From positions 1 to 64,000 of the forward strand of contig NAEP01000050.1 of NCBI GenBank assembly GCA_002529645.1: a stretch of DNA of 64,000 bases, read 5' to 3'. Below are positions 32,663 to 42,930 of the stretch, in pieces. Below the pieces are notes generated by a model. That model was given only the letters and a program-made list of their open reading frames with translations. It was not told where the DNA came from and did no database searches. The DNA is from Candidatus Lumbricidiphila eiseniae (lineage in GTDB: Bacteria; Actinomycetota; Actinomycetes; Actinomycetales; Microbacteriaceae). The number at the start of each line of letters is the position of its first letter. The stretch's first letter is position 1. A program made the position numbers and the translations under genes.

Positions 32663-34501
32663 TCACTCTAAACGACCTTCAGCGAGCGTAACGTGGCGGT
32701 CAACAAGCCCCGGCTCCAGTGGGGTGTGCGAGATGACAATGAGGGTGCGACCGGCCCGTTCGGCCGACCGCACCAGGTCGCGCAGCAGAGCGCGAGCACG
32801 AGGCGGATCAACGCTCGCGGTTGGTTCATCAAGAATGAGTACCGGAAAATCGGCGAGGATGGCCCGAGCCAGCGCGAGTCGTTGCGCCTGCCCGCCTGAG
32901 ACAAGCCCACCACGCTCACCCACCGGTGCCAAGAGCCCGCCACGCTCGTGCACCCAGGTGCCCAAGCCCACGGTGTCCAACACCGCGAGCAGTTCTTCGT
33001 CCGTTGCGGTATCCCGGGCAAAGATGAGGTTCTGTCGAATACTCTCGTTGAACAGCCACGGTTGCTGCTCGACAAGCCCCACGCGGGATCGCACCTGAGC
33101 GGGATCTATCCGGGATGCCTCCACCCCCGCGACCGTGTAGGAACCCTCGTAGTCGAGCAATCGCACGAGCACGTGTGCGAGCGTCGATTTTCCGGCACCC
33201 GAGTCACCTCGAATATGCACTCGCTCACCGGGATGAACAGTGAGGGTGATGCCGCAGAGGGCTGCAGAGTTGGAGCCCGGCAGGCGTCGCGCCCAGACAT
33301 CCCGTAGAACAAGCAGTGGCGCGCTCCTTGGAACCGGCCCGGATGCTCCAATTCCGCTGGAGGGTTCGACCAGGTTGGAGGCTCCCGGCCACCCAAACGA
33401 TCCGCTCGAGACCGCGGAGTCGCTCAACTCGGATGGGGCAAGCACCGCACCATCCATGACTGTGCCGACCCGCGCGGCACTCGCGCGCGCGAACCGGTAG
33501 CCGGCGAAGGCCGCCGGGATGGCTGCGGCTACTTCAGCAATCGCGAGCGGTATGAGGCACAACAGGGCAAACACCGGGGCATCGATCCGACCCGCAATAA
33601 GCACCGGTGCTGCGGTGAGAGCACAGCCGACAACCGAGGCCGCACCGACCACCGTCATAACGGCGCTGGCGGCCCCTGACGCAACGGCGCGACGGCGAAT
33701 CATCCGCGCCAGTGTGATCTCCAGTGCGGCGATCCGCTGCTGAGCCATCCGGTCAGCGTCAAAGGCAACGAGCACCTCACGCGCCTGCACGTACTCCACG
33801 ACCGCGGCTTGATACTCGCCCCGCGCCGCCTGGATGTGTGTATCCGCTCCCGCAGCAATACGGTGTTGCACAAGTATGGTCACCGCAACACCGACGATGA
33901 GGCATCCCAACTGCGCGACCGCCGTCGCCGGAACCACCAGCGCCATTCCGATCACCGTGAGCACAAGCACAGTGGTCGCGCTCACCAGCGGCTGCAGCAC
34001 CCGCAGCGACAGATTCTGCAATTCGTCAACATCACCCACAAACCGCGCCAGCAGATCGCCCCGACGACGACCGGTGAGCACATCGGGAGCAAGCTCTAAT
34101 AACCGCGCAAACACGCGCGTGCGCACCCGGGCTAACTGCCGGAAGGATGCCTCGTGCCCGACAAGTCGCTCGAGGTAGCGGAAACTCGCGCGGCCAAGCG
34201 CGAAGGCCCGCACCCCCACCACCGCGAGCGAGAGGTAGAGAATCGGCGGCTGCTCCGAGGCACGAACGATGAGCCACGCCGAACATGCAAGCAGGGCCAC
34301 GCTGCAACCTGCCGACAGAATTCCGAACAACACTCCCGGCAGCAGGCGGTGCCACGACGGCACCGCCCACCGGAGCACAGTGGCGGGGCCTGTAGTTGCC
34401 CGGTCGGTGGGTTGAGTATTCGCCCGTTCGCCCGAGGGCGTGCCCCGGTGCCGCTCGGCGCGCGCGATGTGGGAATGGGTCTGCGCGTTCGTCTCACGCA
34501 C
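32663..34501 (-). CDS. cydC: Thiol reductant ABC exporter subunit CydC
   Basis: 612 aa, GTG start at 34501 overlapping the cydD stop by 8 bases. N-terminal transmembrane domain of six helices (LLPGVLFGILSAGCSVALLA, ILYLSLAVVGVRAFALG with the Cyd-type FRYLERLVGHEASFR). The C-terminal ATPase has Walker A RGDSGAGKSTLAH, Q-loop VEQQPWLF, signature VSGGQAQRLALARA, Walker B VLILDEPTASVD and H-loop VISHT. With CydD it exports Cys/GSH-type thiols or heme needed to assemble cytochrome bd. The linker between the domains (about residues 345-385) is Ser/Gly-rich. Confidence 0.92.
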   Translation of the reverse strand: MRETNAQTHSHIARAERHRGTPSGERANTQPTDRATTGPATVLRWAVPSWHRLLPGVLFGILSAGCSVALLACSAWLIVRASEQPPILYLSLAVVGVRAFALGRASFRYLERLVGHEASFRQLARVRTRVFARLLELAPDVLTGRRRGDLLARFVGDVDELQNLSLRVLQPLVSATTVLVLTVIGMALVVPATAVAQLGCLIVGVAVTILVQHRIAAGADTHIQAARGEYQAAVVEYVQAREVLVAFDADRMAQQRIAALEITLARMIRRRAVASGAASAVMTVVGAASVVGCALTAAPVLIAGRIDAPVFALLCLIPLAIAEVAAAIPAAFAGYRFARASAARVGTVMDGAVLAPSELSDSAVSSGSFGWPGASNLVEPSSGIGASGPVPRSAPLLVLRDVWARRLPGSNSAALCGITLTVHPGERVHIRGDSGAGKSTLAHVLVRLLDYEGSYTVAGVEASRIDPAQVRSRVGLVEQQPWLFNESIRQNLIFARDTATDEELLAVLDTVGLGTWVHERGGLLAPVGERGGLVSGGQAQRLALARAILADFPVLILDEPTASVDPPRARALLRDLVRSAERAGRTLIVISHTPLEPGLVDRHVTLAEGRLE

Positions 34502-36383
34502 GCGCTACCGCCAATTCGACCCGAATATCAGCTGCGGCGGCGAGAGCATCGCGGTGGGTTGTGAGAAGCACACACCGTCCCTCAGCAGCTAGCTCCCGCA
34601 GTCCCGCGATCAGTGCGCGCTCCCGCGCATCGTCCTGCGCCGAGGTCGGTTCGTCAAGCAGCAGCAGCGCACCGTCGCGACTGACCAGTCGATGGATGGC
34701 TCGCGCCGTCGCAACTCGCTGCGCTTGCCCGCCGGAGAGCCCGCTACCGCCCGGCCCCAACCGAAGCCGGGGGTCGAGTTCAACCCCCGCAAGCCTCAGC
34801 GCCCGCACGAGCAGTGCCGGGTCGGCTGTCGGGTCGCCAACACACACGTTCTCGGCAATGCTTCCGGTTACCAGCGTCGGGGTTTGCCCCGCCCACGCCA
34901 TCCGAGCGCGAGCCGCTGCGGTGCCGAGAATGAGCGGATGTCCGTCGAGCAGCACGGTCCCCGTGGCATCCCGAAACCCCATCAGCGCTGCCAGCAGCGA
35001 CGATTTACCCGAACCAGATTCACCGACCACCGCAACAATCTGCCCGGGTGTGACGTCGAGATCGAGCGGGGACAGGAGATCGATCTGCGTTAGTGGAAAA
35101 TCACCGGCACTAACAACCCGGAGGTCTCGGACAACCAGGCCCGCACCGGGGCCACGTACAGGGTCAGGCCCACATCCAGAAACAGGCCCAGACTCAGACC
35201 GGGGCCCGACCCCGGGCCCGAAAGCGACCCCGGGCCCAGGCCCAGACCCAGAAACAACTCCAGACCCAGAAACAACCCCAGCTTCAGAACCCGCCGATAC
35301 GGGAACGCGTGACACGAGCGCGTCCTGTGCCGAGACATCCCGTGCCGGTGCCGACACCAACGCCAGTGCCTCCGTCAGCGCTGTCGTCCCCGTCGTCGAG
35401 GCGTGGAAGGCCGCCCCCACCGCCCGGATCGGAGCAAACACGTCCGGTGCCAGTAACAGCACGACCAGCCCCACCGTGAGCGTCATGTTGCCAGAAACCA
35501 GTCGGAGCCCAATCGACACGGCGACCAGGGCGACACAGAGACTCGCGCCCAGCTCCAGTGTGAAACCCGACAGAAACGTAACCCGCAATACCTTCATGGT
35601 CGCCCGACGATACTCATCGGTTACTCGTTCAACTCGTTCAAGCTGTCGCCGGGCTCGGCCAAAAATTTTCAGGGTTGTGAGTCCACCAACAGTTTCGAGA
35701 AACGCCGTCGACAGCGTGCGCAAACTGTCCCACTGCCGTCGCTGCACCGAGGCGGTCGCCATTCCGATCAATGCCAGAAACAGCGGGATCAGCGGGAGCA
35801 CAATGATGAGGATGATTCCCGAGAGCGGGTCTGCCCACCACACGGCCGCAACGAGTATCGGCGTGACGATGATGGTTGCCACCAGGTGTGGCAAAAATCG
35901 CCCGAAGTACTCATCAAGCCCGTCAAGTCCGGGTCCGAGTAGGGATGCTATCTCCGAGGTATGATCACGAGCGCCGTGCCGATCGCTGACCACGCGTAAT
36001 ACGCCCGCCCGCAGATCGCGTTTCACCCGGATAGCGCCTTCGGTGGACAACACCTCCCAGAACCACACGCACAGCGACCGAATGACAACCGCAGCGAGGA
36101 AGCATCCTAGCCATCCACCGAGCCCCCACCCGTCAGGCCACGAGCCTACCGGCCAGACACCAGCGAATCCCCCACCACCGGTTCCCCCACCACCGGTTCC
36201 CGCACCACCGGTTCCCGCACCGCCGCCTCCCGATCCTCCAAGCACCCCGGTCACAACCATCGTGAGTGCCCCCGCGGCCACCACTGTCGCCGTCGCCTGC
36301 ACACCGGCGAGCAGTGCTGCCCCCAAAAAGAAGCCGCGCGCTGCACGAGAATAGCGCAGTAGACGAACATCAAGCGGTTTCAC
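34494..36383 (-). CDS. cydD: Thiol reductant ABC exporter subunit CydD, expanded linkers
   Basis: 629 aa. Six-helix membrane domain, then ATPase with VVGESGSGKSSLLAA (Walker A), AWAGQTPTLV (Q-loop), LSGGQAQRVATARA (signature), LLLLDEPTSAQD (Walker B) and LTTHRD (H-loop). Two repeats inflate it: a Gly-rich run (GGAGTGGAGTGGGGTGGGG) after the first helix, and a Gly/Pro/Ser/Val repeat (SGSGVVSGSGPGPG... GPVSG) between the membrane and ATPase domains, from tandem DNA repeats at about 35150-35300 and 36165-36235. Lies between cydB and cydC with overlapping ends. Confidence 0.92.
   Translation of the reverse strand: MKPLDVRLLRYSRAARGFFLGAALLAGVQATATVVAAGALTMVVTGVLGGSGGGGAGTGGAGTGGGGTGGGGFAGVWPVGSWPDGWGLGGWLGCFLAAVVIRSLCVWFWEVLSTEGAIRVKRDLRAGVLRVVSDRHGARDHTSEIASLLGPGLDGLDEYFGRFLPHLVATIIVTPILVAAVWWADPLSGIILIIVLPLIPLFLALIGMATASVQRRQWDSLRTLSTAFLETVGGLTTLKIFGRARRQLERVERVTDEYRRATMKVLRVTFLSGFTLELGASLCVALVAVSIGLRLVSGNMTLTVGLVVLLLAPDVFAPIRAVGAAFHASTTGTTALTEALALVSAPARDVSAQDALVSRVPVSAGSEAGVVSGSGVVSGSGPGPGVAFGPGVGPRSESGPVSGCGPDPVRGPGAGLVVRDLRVVSAGDFPLTQIDLLSPLDLDVTPGQIVAVVGESGSGKSSLLAALMGFRDATGTVLLDGHPLILGTAAARARMAWAGQTPTLVTGSIAENVCVGDPTADPALLVRALRLAGVELDPRLRLGPGGSGLSGGQAQRVATARAIHRLVSRDGALLLLDEPTSAQDDARERALIAGLRELAAEGRCVLLTTHRDALAAAADIRVELAVARA
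35150..35300. repeat. Gly/Pro-encoding imperfect repeats in cydD linker
   Basis: Repeated CAGACCCAGAAACA- and GGGCCCG-type units. In frame, low complexity, located in the interdomain linker. Confidence 0.8.
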
Positions 36384-37426
36384 ACCGAGCTACCTCCGAT
36401 GGGCTGGGACACCTCCATACTGCCGTCTATATCTGCCTCCACCACACCACGGGTCACCCGTTTCCGGAACACCCAGTACGTCCACGTCTGATAGGCAAGC
36501 ACAAGCGGCAGGCAACACAGTGCCACCCAGCTCATGACTGTGAGTGTATAGGGAGTACTCGAGGCATTCATGATCGTGAGACTATTGGCCGGGTCGTTCG
36601 AGGCCGGAAGCACGCTGGGAAACAGCGATGCGAACAGAGCGAGCACGGCTGCCGCAATTGTCACCGCAGTCAGCGCAAACGCTACCCTCTCTGAGCCACG
36701 AGCATTCGTGATCCACGAACCGATGAGCGCGACCGCGGCCACGGCCGCGAGAAGCCAGAACCACAGTGTTCCGTGTGCCAGCCCCGTCCAGAGCAGGAAT
36801 GATGCGGCGGCGAGAATCGTGATTGCCCCGGATGTCCGTGCCAACCGCTGGGCGCGCAATCGCATCTCACCCTCGGTTTTCAGTGAGACAAACACGACCC
36901 CGTGCGTGAAGAAGAGCAGCAGCGTTGTCACCCCGCCGAGTAGCGCATAGGGATTGAGCAGCGTCAGCAGAGTGCCGGTGAAGTTGTGGGATGCATCCAG
37001 CGGAACACCCTGCACAACATTGGCAAACGCAACACCCCACAGCAGCGCTGGCACCGCCGATCCGATGATAATCAGCTGATCGAACCAAGCCTTCCATCGC
37101 GATTCGGGTCGCTGATGCCGATATTCAAAAGAGACACCACGCACAATGAGTGCTAACAAAATGAGCAGAAGAGCGAGATAGAAACCGGAAAACAGCGAGG
37201 CGTACCACTCCGGGAAAGAGGCAAACAACGCTGCCCCCGCGACGATCACCCACGTCTCGTTGAGATCCCACACCGGACCGATCGTGTTGATGAGCACCCG
37301 CCGATCGGTGTCGTCACGAGCGAGAAACGGCAGGGACATCCCCACGCCGAAGTCAAAACCGTCGAGCACGAAGTAGCCGACAAAGAGGACCGCGACGATC
37401 CAGAACCAGAGTGTTGGCAGATCCAT
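36380..37426 (-). CDS. cydB: Cytochrome bd oxidase subunit II
   Basis: 348 aa, eight or nine transmembrane segments. Diagnostic FWIVAVLFVGYFVLDGFDFGVGM at residues 8-30 and GPVWDLNETWVIVAGAALFASFPEWYA, typical of CydB. Stop overlaps the cydD start by 4 bases. It pairs with CydA in the membrane to oxidise menaquinol with oxygen. Confidence 0.95.
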   Translation of the reverse strand: MDLPTLWFWIVAVLFVGYFVLDGFDFGVGMSLPFLARDDTDRRVLINTIGPVWDLNETWVIVAGAALFASFPEWYASLFSGFYLALLLILLALIVRGVSFEYRHQRPESRWKAWFDQLIIIGSAVPALLWGVAFANVVQGVPLDASHNFTGTLLTLLNPYALLGGVTTLLLFFTHGVVFVSLKTEGEMRLRAQRLARTSGAITILAAASFLLWTGLAHGTLWFWLLAAVAAVALIGSWITNARGSERVAFALTAVTIAAAVLALFASLFPSVLPASNDPANSLTIMNASSTPYTLTVMSWVALCCLPLVLAYQTWTYWVFRKRVTRGVVEADIDGSMEVSQPIGGSSV

Positions 37427-37435
37427 GGCGAGCTC

Positions 37436-38848
<1,413 letters not shown>

Positions 38849-38953
38849 GGTGTCCTTTCTGGTCGGCGGCACCGGTTCGCCGTGCGCCGTGGTGGTGGGC
38901 AGCACGCTCCACGACGGTACGGACTATCGAACCTAGGCTCGAGAGCCTCTTTT

Positions 38954-38984
38954 CTACACCACGTAGTAATACTACACAACGTAG
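38954..38984. promoter_or_regulatory. BlaI-type operator between cydA and blaI
   Basis: The perfect palindrome GTAGTA-A-TACTAC (38963-38975) is flanked by further CTAC/GTAG half-sites at 38954 and 38981. It closely resembles the BlaI/MecI operator core (TACA/TGTA dyads) and sits in the 169-bp divergent gap. Confidence 0.7.
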
Positions 38985-39017
38985 AACAAACATCGGATCA
39001 GCGGTAGTCTGATTCGC

Positions 39018-39380
39018 ATGCATAATCTCGGAGAACTCGAGCGCGCGATCATGGATACTCTCTGGTCGAGTGACCAGGCACTTTCGGCAAACGAGGTTCG
39101 CGACAGGCTCCCCTCGCGCGACAATGCCACGACAACAGTGCTCACGGTGCTCTCCCGACTGGAAAAAAAGGGATTTGTTGCCCGTGATCGTGGGGTACGA
39201 CCGCACCGTTACCGAGCCAAACTGAGCCGCCCCGAACACACCGCAGCACTCATGCACCAGGTGCTGTCCCACGAGCACGATCGGGATGCCGCGCTCGCGC
39301 GCTTTGTCGGAACCGTTGGCGATGACGGGGCACGAGCACTACGGCGCATCCTCAACGATCTTAGAAAGGCCAAGGATTAG
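39018..39380 (+). CDS. blaI: BlaI/MecI/CopY-family repressor
   Basis: 120 aa. Winged-helix domain: LGELERAIMDTLWSSDQALSANEVR, then ATTTVLTVLSRLEKKGFVARDR, followed by the helical dimerisation region with RRILNDLRKAKD. In actinobacteria BlaI-like repressors control beta-lactamase and respiratory genes. Here the gene is immediately followed by an M56 sensor protease and is divergent from cydABDC, with a matching palindrome between. Confidence 0.9.
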   Translation: MHNLGELERAIMDTLWSSDQALSANEVRDRLPSRDNATTTVLTVLSRLEKKGFVARDRGVRPHRYRAKLSRPEHTAALMHQVLSHEHDRDAALARFVGTVGDDGARALRRILNDLRKAKD

Positions 39381-39385
39381 GCGCG

Positions 39386-40228
39386 GTGTATGTCGCCGCA
39401 GCGGGACTCGCCCTCATCGCAGTGGCCGTCGCATGGCCGGTGCCGCAGGCACTTACCCGCGCGCGCTGGCCTGCCCGGCACCCGGCAGTTGCGCTCGCGC
39501 TCTGGCAGTCCATTGCGCTGACGGGTGCACTGAGCATGATTGGTTCACTGCTGTGTCTCGGCTTTGCGCCGAGCACAACGCTCCCCGATGGGATCGAACG
39601 ACTCAGTGAGCATCTCGGTCGCGGCCCCCTGCCCCCCGAGTTTGGAGTCATCCACCTGAGCGCACTCGGCTTCGCCAGTGGACTGACAGCACATCTAGCG
39701 GCAACGGTGGCGATCACGGTGTTGCGTACCGAGCGCGAACGGCGGCGACAGCATCGCGACATCCAGTTACTCGGAAATCCGTTACCGGGCACACTCCGCA
39801 CGTGGGTGCTTGCTCACCCCACACCGCTCGCCTACTGCCTACCGGGTCTGCGCACTCGGACGGTGCTCACTGCCGGGCTCATAGAGGCTCTCAGCGAGGA
39901 AGAACTGCGCGCGGTGCTCGAGCACGAACGCGCACACCTCGATCAGTTCCACCACCTTGTACTGCTCTCGTTTCGGGCATGGCGCTTGGCACTGCCCTGG
40001 TTTCCGATGGCACAGCGCGCGGAGCGTGCAGTCGCACTGCTAACCGAAATGCTCGCGGATGACCGAGCCCGAGTGATTGTCGGCGCGAAGCCGCTTCAAA
40101 CTGCTCTCCGAACCGTCGGGGATGCCGGTGACCTTGGGGTGATGGACAGCGGCATCACCGACCCCGACGCGATCGCTCGGCGGTTGCAGAGACTGGAATA
40201 CCCAGCGCAGGCTACCCTCGAACGATGA
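39386..40228 (+). CDS. M56-family (BlaR1-like) membrane metalloprotease
   Basis: 280 aa, GTG start 5 bases after the blaI stop. About four transmembrane helices (VAAAGLALIAVAVAWPV, LWQSIALTGALSMIGSLL, LSALGFASGLTAHLAATVAI). The zinc protease motif HERAH is in LEHERAHLDQFHH (residues about 196-200), with TEMLADDRA supplying the third ligand Glu region. No extracellular penicillin-binding sensor domain. By family, it cleaves the paired repressor on a membrane signal; the signal here is unknown. Confidence 0.88.
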   Translation: MYVAAAGLALIAVAVAWPVPQALTRARWPARHPAVALALWQSIALTGALSMIGSLLCLGFAPSTTLPDGIERLSEHLGRGPLPPEFGVIHLSALGFASGLTAHLAATVAITVLRTERERRRQHRDIQLLGNPLPGTLRTWVLAHPTPLAYCLPGLRTRTVLTAGLIEALSEEELRAVLEHERAHLDQFHHLVLLSFRAWRLALPWFPMAQRAERAVALLTEMLADDRARVIVGAKPLQTALRTVGDAGDLGVMDSGITDPDAIARRLQRLEYPAQATLER

Positions 40229-40878
40229 ACCATATGCTCGATTGGGTGCTGCAGGCGATCGCCTCGATCGGCGTGGTACCGCGCCTGCTCATCGTCGGAA
40301 TTGCCATCATGCTGGAAACCTCGGCGTTTGTCGGCCTCGTGATCCCGGGCGATACCGTTGTTCTCACGGCATCGACGGCGATCACCGGCATCCCCGACTA
40401 TCTCACGACCATCGTTGTCGTCGTGCTTGGTGCTCTCCTTGGCGAGAGCCTCGGGTTCGCGCTTGGTCGGTGGTTCGGCCCCCGAATCGAGCACTCGTGG
40501 CTCGGCCACAAGCTCGGTGTTGAGAACTGGGAACGAGCGCGTCGCTACATTGATCGACGTGGCGGTCCGGCGATTTTTATGTCTCGATTTCTACCGGTGC
40601 TTCACTCACTCGTGCCACTCACCGTGGGAATGAGCGCAATGCGGTATCGCCGATTTATCGCCTGGACGGCACCCGCGTGTCTGATCTGGGCGGGCTCCTA
40701 CGTGAGCATTGCGTGGTTTGCGGCAAGTCGCTATAAAGAGCTCAGCAAGGAACTGAGTTGGGCGATTTACCTGTTTTTTGGAGTTATTGTCATCTTTGTT
40801 ATCGTTGTGTGGCTCATCAAGAAACAACTCCTCAAATCTGAGAAAAAACACATGACGACTGAATCTGAATCGACCTAA
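40225..40878 (+). CDS. DedA-family membrane protein
   Basis: 217 aa, ATG overlapping the M56 stop (ATGA). DedA pattern: [22 protein letters not shown] (E-x-x-x-x-x-x-x-x-PG-D/E), [17 protein letters not shown] and the hallmark [27 protein letters not shown]. The family transports polyprenyl-phosphate or phospholipids across the membrane. Third gene in the blaI unit, so it may be co-regulated with cell-envelope stress. Confidence 0.88.
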   Translation: MNHMLDWVLQAIASIGVVPRLLIVGIAIMLETSAFVGLVIPGDTVVLTASTAITGIPDYLTTIVVVVLGALLGESLGFALGRWFGPRIEHSWLGHKLGVENWERARRYIDRRGGPAIFMSRFLPVLHSLVPLTVGMSAMRYRRFIAWTAPACLIWAGSYVSIAWFAASRYKELSKELSWAIYLFFGVIVIFVIVVWLIKKQLLKSEKKHMTTESEST

Positions 40879-40879
40879 C

Positions 40880-41004
40880 CGACGCTTGTCGGGTCGGTCG
40901 AGCAGGCCCAGAATGTTGAGCACGGTTGTCTTTCCGCTTCCGCTGGAACCGGTAATGGCAACAGTCTCACCCGGCGGCAGCCACGAGCGTGGCCAGCCAG
41001 TCAC
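40880..41004 (-). pseudogene. ABC transporter ATPase fragment (LolD/MacB type)
   Basis: The leftward frame reads [20 protein letters not shown] followed by [15 protein letters not shown], an N-terminal Walker A fragment of a MacB/LolD-type ATPase. It then runs out into DedA antisense sequence. The rest of the protein and the cognate permease are absent, so this is a deletion remnant. Confidence 0.7.
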
Positions 41005-41115
41005 GCCCGTGTGAGCCTATCGCTGCTCTCCGTTCCTCAACCCGCCGGAAAAATTCCATCGAAATGTACTCGCGAAAGCCGCGCGGGACGGTACATTCAT
41101 CCCTGGGGAACACAG

Positions 41116-41205
41116 GGGGACCTCCTCGGCCATCCGGCCCTCCGCACGAACGAGGAAGCCAAACACATCAGAGCTTCGGGGACTTCCCCGGCCATCCGGC
41201 CCTCC
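41116..41205. repeat. Pair of imperfect 28-bp repeats upstream of the aquaporin
   Basis: 41116-41143 and 41178-41205 agree at 26 of 28 positions (core CGGCCATCCGGCCCTCC is exact) with a 34-bp spacer. Each contains a GGCC-GGAT-GGCC-like hairpin. They may affect the aquaporin leader. Confidence 0.85.
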
Positions 41206-41229
41206 AGAAATAAAGGGAAAACATCACTC

Positions 41230-41961
41230 ATGACAGACACCACCACCACCGCACCAACCAGTGTTCACACACTGGTCGCTGAGGTTATGGGAACATTCAT
41301 CCTCGTATTTGGCGTTTTTAGTACCGCCATTTTTGTCCCGGCTGACAGCCACGGCACGAAGCTTCTCACCGTTGCGCTTGTGCACGGTATGGCACTTGCC
41401 GCGGGCATCTACGCTTTCGGTCGAATCTCGGGCGGGCACTTCAACCCCGCCGTCACGGTGGGACTTGCCATCGCGGGTCGGTTCGCCTGGAAGAGCGCTC
41501 CGACCTACATCGTTGCGCAGATTGTCGGCGGTGTCCTGGCATCGCTGGCCGTGCTCCTGATCGGTGCATCCAACCCGACATTCAACATCGGTAACTCATT
41601 TGCCGCTGTCTCTAATGGCGCTCAGGGAGATTTCTCGATCACCTCGACGCTCGTCATTGAAATCATCGCAACGGCCGTATTTGTCCTCGTGATTCTCGGT
41701 GCAACCGCGGTCAGTCAGGCTGCGGCCCGCCTTGCTCCCCTCGCGATCAGCCTCGCACTAACATTCCTCGTACTGCTCGCACTACCGGTCTCAAATGCCT
41801 CGCTCAACCCGGCTCGTTCGATCGCCTCGGCAATCTTCGGGGGCAGCATCGCACTCGGAAACCTGTGGGTGTTCATCGTCGCTCCGCTTATTGGTGCTGT
41901 CGCGGCAGGACTCATCTACCGGTTCACCTTTGACAATAAGGGTGTCCTCACAACCGGTTAG
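41230..41961 (+). CDS. MIP-family aquaporin / glycerol facilitator-like channel
   Basis: 243 aa. Six transmembrane helices and both NPA boxes: GGHFNPAVTVG (residues about 75) and SNASLNPARSIA (about 198). Residues around the second box (Asn-Pro-Ala-Arg-Ser) and AEVMGTFILVFGVF at the start match AqpZ-like water channels. The start ATG follows AAAGGGAAAAC. It is a single gene with a long GC-rich hairpin after the stop. Confidence 0.9.
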   Translation: MTDTTTTAPTSVHTLVAEVMGTFILVFGVFSTAIFVPADSHGTKLLTVALVHGMALAAGIYAFGRISGGHFNPAVTVGLAIAGRFAWKSAPTYIVAQIVGGVLASLAVLLIGASNPTFNIGNSFAAVSNGAQGDFSITSTLVIEIIATAVFVLVILGATAVSQAAARLAPLAISLALTFLVLLALPVSNASLNPARSIASAIFGGSIALGNLWVFIVAPLIGAVAAGLIYRFTFDNKGVLTTG

Positions 41962-41994
41962 TCAGTTGCCCTCGCACCGGTCGCACCACAAACA

Positions 41995-42034
41995 GGTGCT
42001 GGTGGATGTCCCGGGCGGGGCATCCACCAGCACC
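41995..42034 (+). terminator. Long hairpin after the aquaporin gene
   Basis: 14-bp arms GGTGCTGGTGGATG / CATCCACCAGCACC, with further CCC/GGG pairing inside. No T-run. Confidence 0.6.
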
Positions 42035-42107
42035 AGGCTGGGCGTCGCTCACGCACTGGCTACCGGAATCCCCACCTGAAGCATCCGCCCTCGGTGGTAA
42101 GGGCGAA

Positions 42108-42803
42108 TTACGCTGCGCTGCTCGCACGCGAACCGGACTCATCCGCCTCCGCACGGACACCGGAGGTCAGTTCAATAACACTGTTGAGATAGTCGTGCAC
42201 GTGCTGCTTCGCCTCGTGCAGATACCGCTCGTCGCCGGTGTGCGATCGCTCAAACGCCCGATTGATGAGCGCATCTCCAAGTTCCAGCCCCACTCCGATG
42301 CGAAACCGCAGTTCGGCGCTGTCGGCAACCGCGCCGAATTCAGCCTCAATAAGAGCCACGAGACAGTGCACAAACTCCGGCTCGTTGTCGACCGCGGAGA
42401 TCTCGCGCCAGCCGCCGTAGACGACGACGTAACCCGGCTCGTTGCGGTACATGGCAACCGAGACATCCAGTGTGGTTTCTAGGATGCTCCACCACGACCG
42501 AATGGGCGGCTGCGAAAGCCGGTTCGCAACCTCGTCACGGAAGCGGAAAATGCACCGTTCCCGCAACGCGTGTAACACCGCGACACGATCAGGGAAGTAG
42601 CGATACACCGTCCCAATGGATGCCCCGGCCCGCTCCGCGACCATCTGTGTGGTCAGGCGCTCAGCGCCCAGCTCATCGACAATGGTGGCCGCAGCATCAA
42701 GGAGCGTATCGAGCCGCCGCGTACTTCGTCGCTGAGTGGGCTCTGTCCGAACTGAATGACGCCGTACAGGGTCAATGCCGCGAATAACCTCGACGTTGGG
42801 CAC
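42108..42803 (-). CDS. TetR-family regulator
   Basis: 231 aa, GTG start with AAGGAGG four bases upstream. N-terminal TetR HTH: RRLDTLLDAAATIVDELG, LTTQMVAERAGASIGTVYRYFPDRVAVLHAL. The C-terminal ligand domain is Trp/Tyr-rich (WWSILETTLDVSVAMYR). Divergent from the App1-like phosphatase gene, its probable target; ligand unknown. Confidence 0.88.
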   Translation of the reverse strand: MPNVEVIRGIDPVRRHSVRTEPTQRRSTRRLDTLLDAAATIVDELGAERLTTQMVAERAGASIGTVYRYFPDRVAVLHALRERCIFRFRDEVANRLSQPPIRSWWSILETTLDVSVAMYRNEPGYVVVYGGWREISAVDNEPEFVHCLVALIEAEFGAVADSAELRFRIGVGLELGDALINRAFERSHTGDERYLHEAKQHVHDYLNSVIELTSGVRAEADESGSRASSAA

Positions 42804-42930
42804 GAATCCTCCTTGGGTAAGGCACCACTCTATCGGGAATCTATGGCAGTGATCTCACAATTTCTCAGGTCGGCACCACCCACCGTCTTGCACAACAGGT
42901 TGGTCGTGCAAGACTTGGGGAGTGTCGGCG

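Noticed and set aside
34396..35964. A 522-codon open frame antisense to cydD
   Set aside because: It arises from high GC codon bias opposite a strongly supported CydD coding sequence; no homology features.
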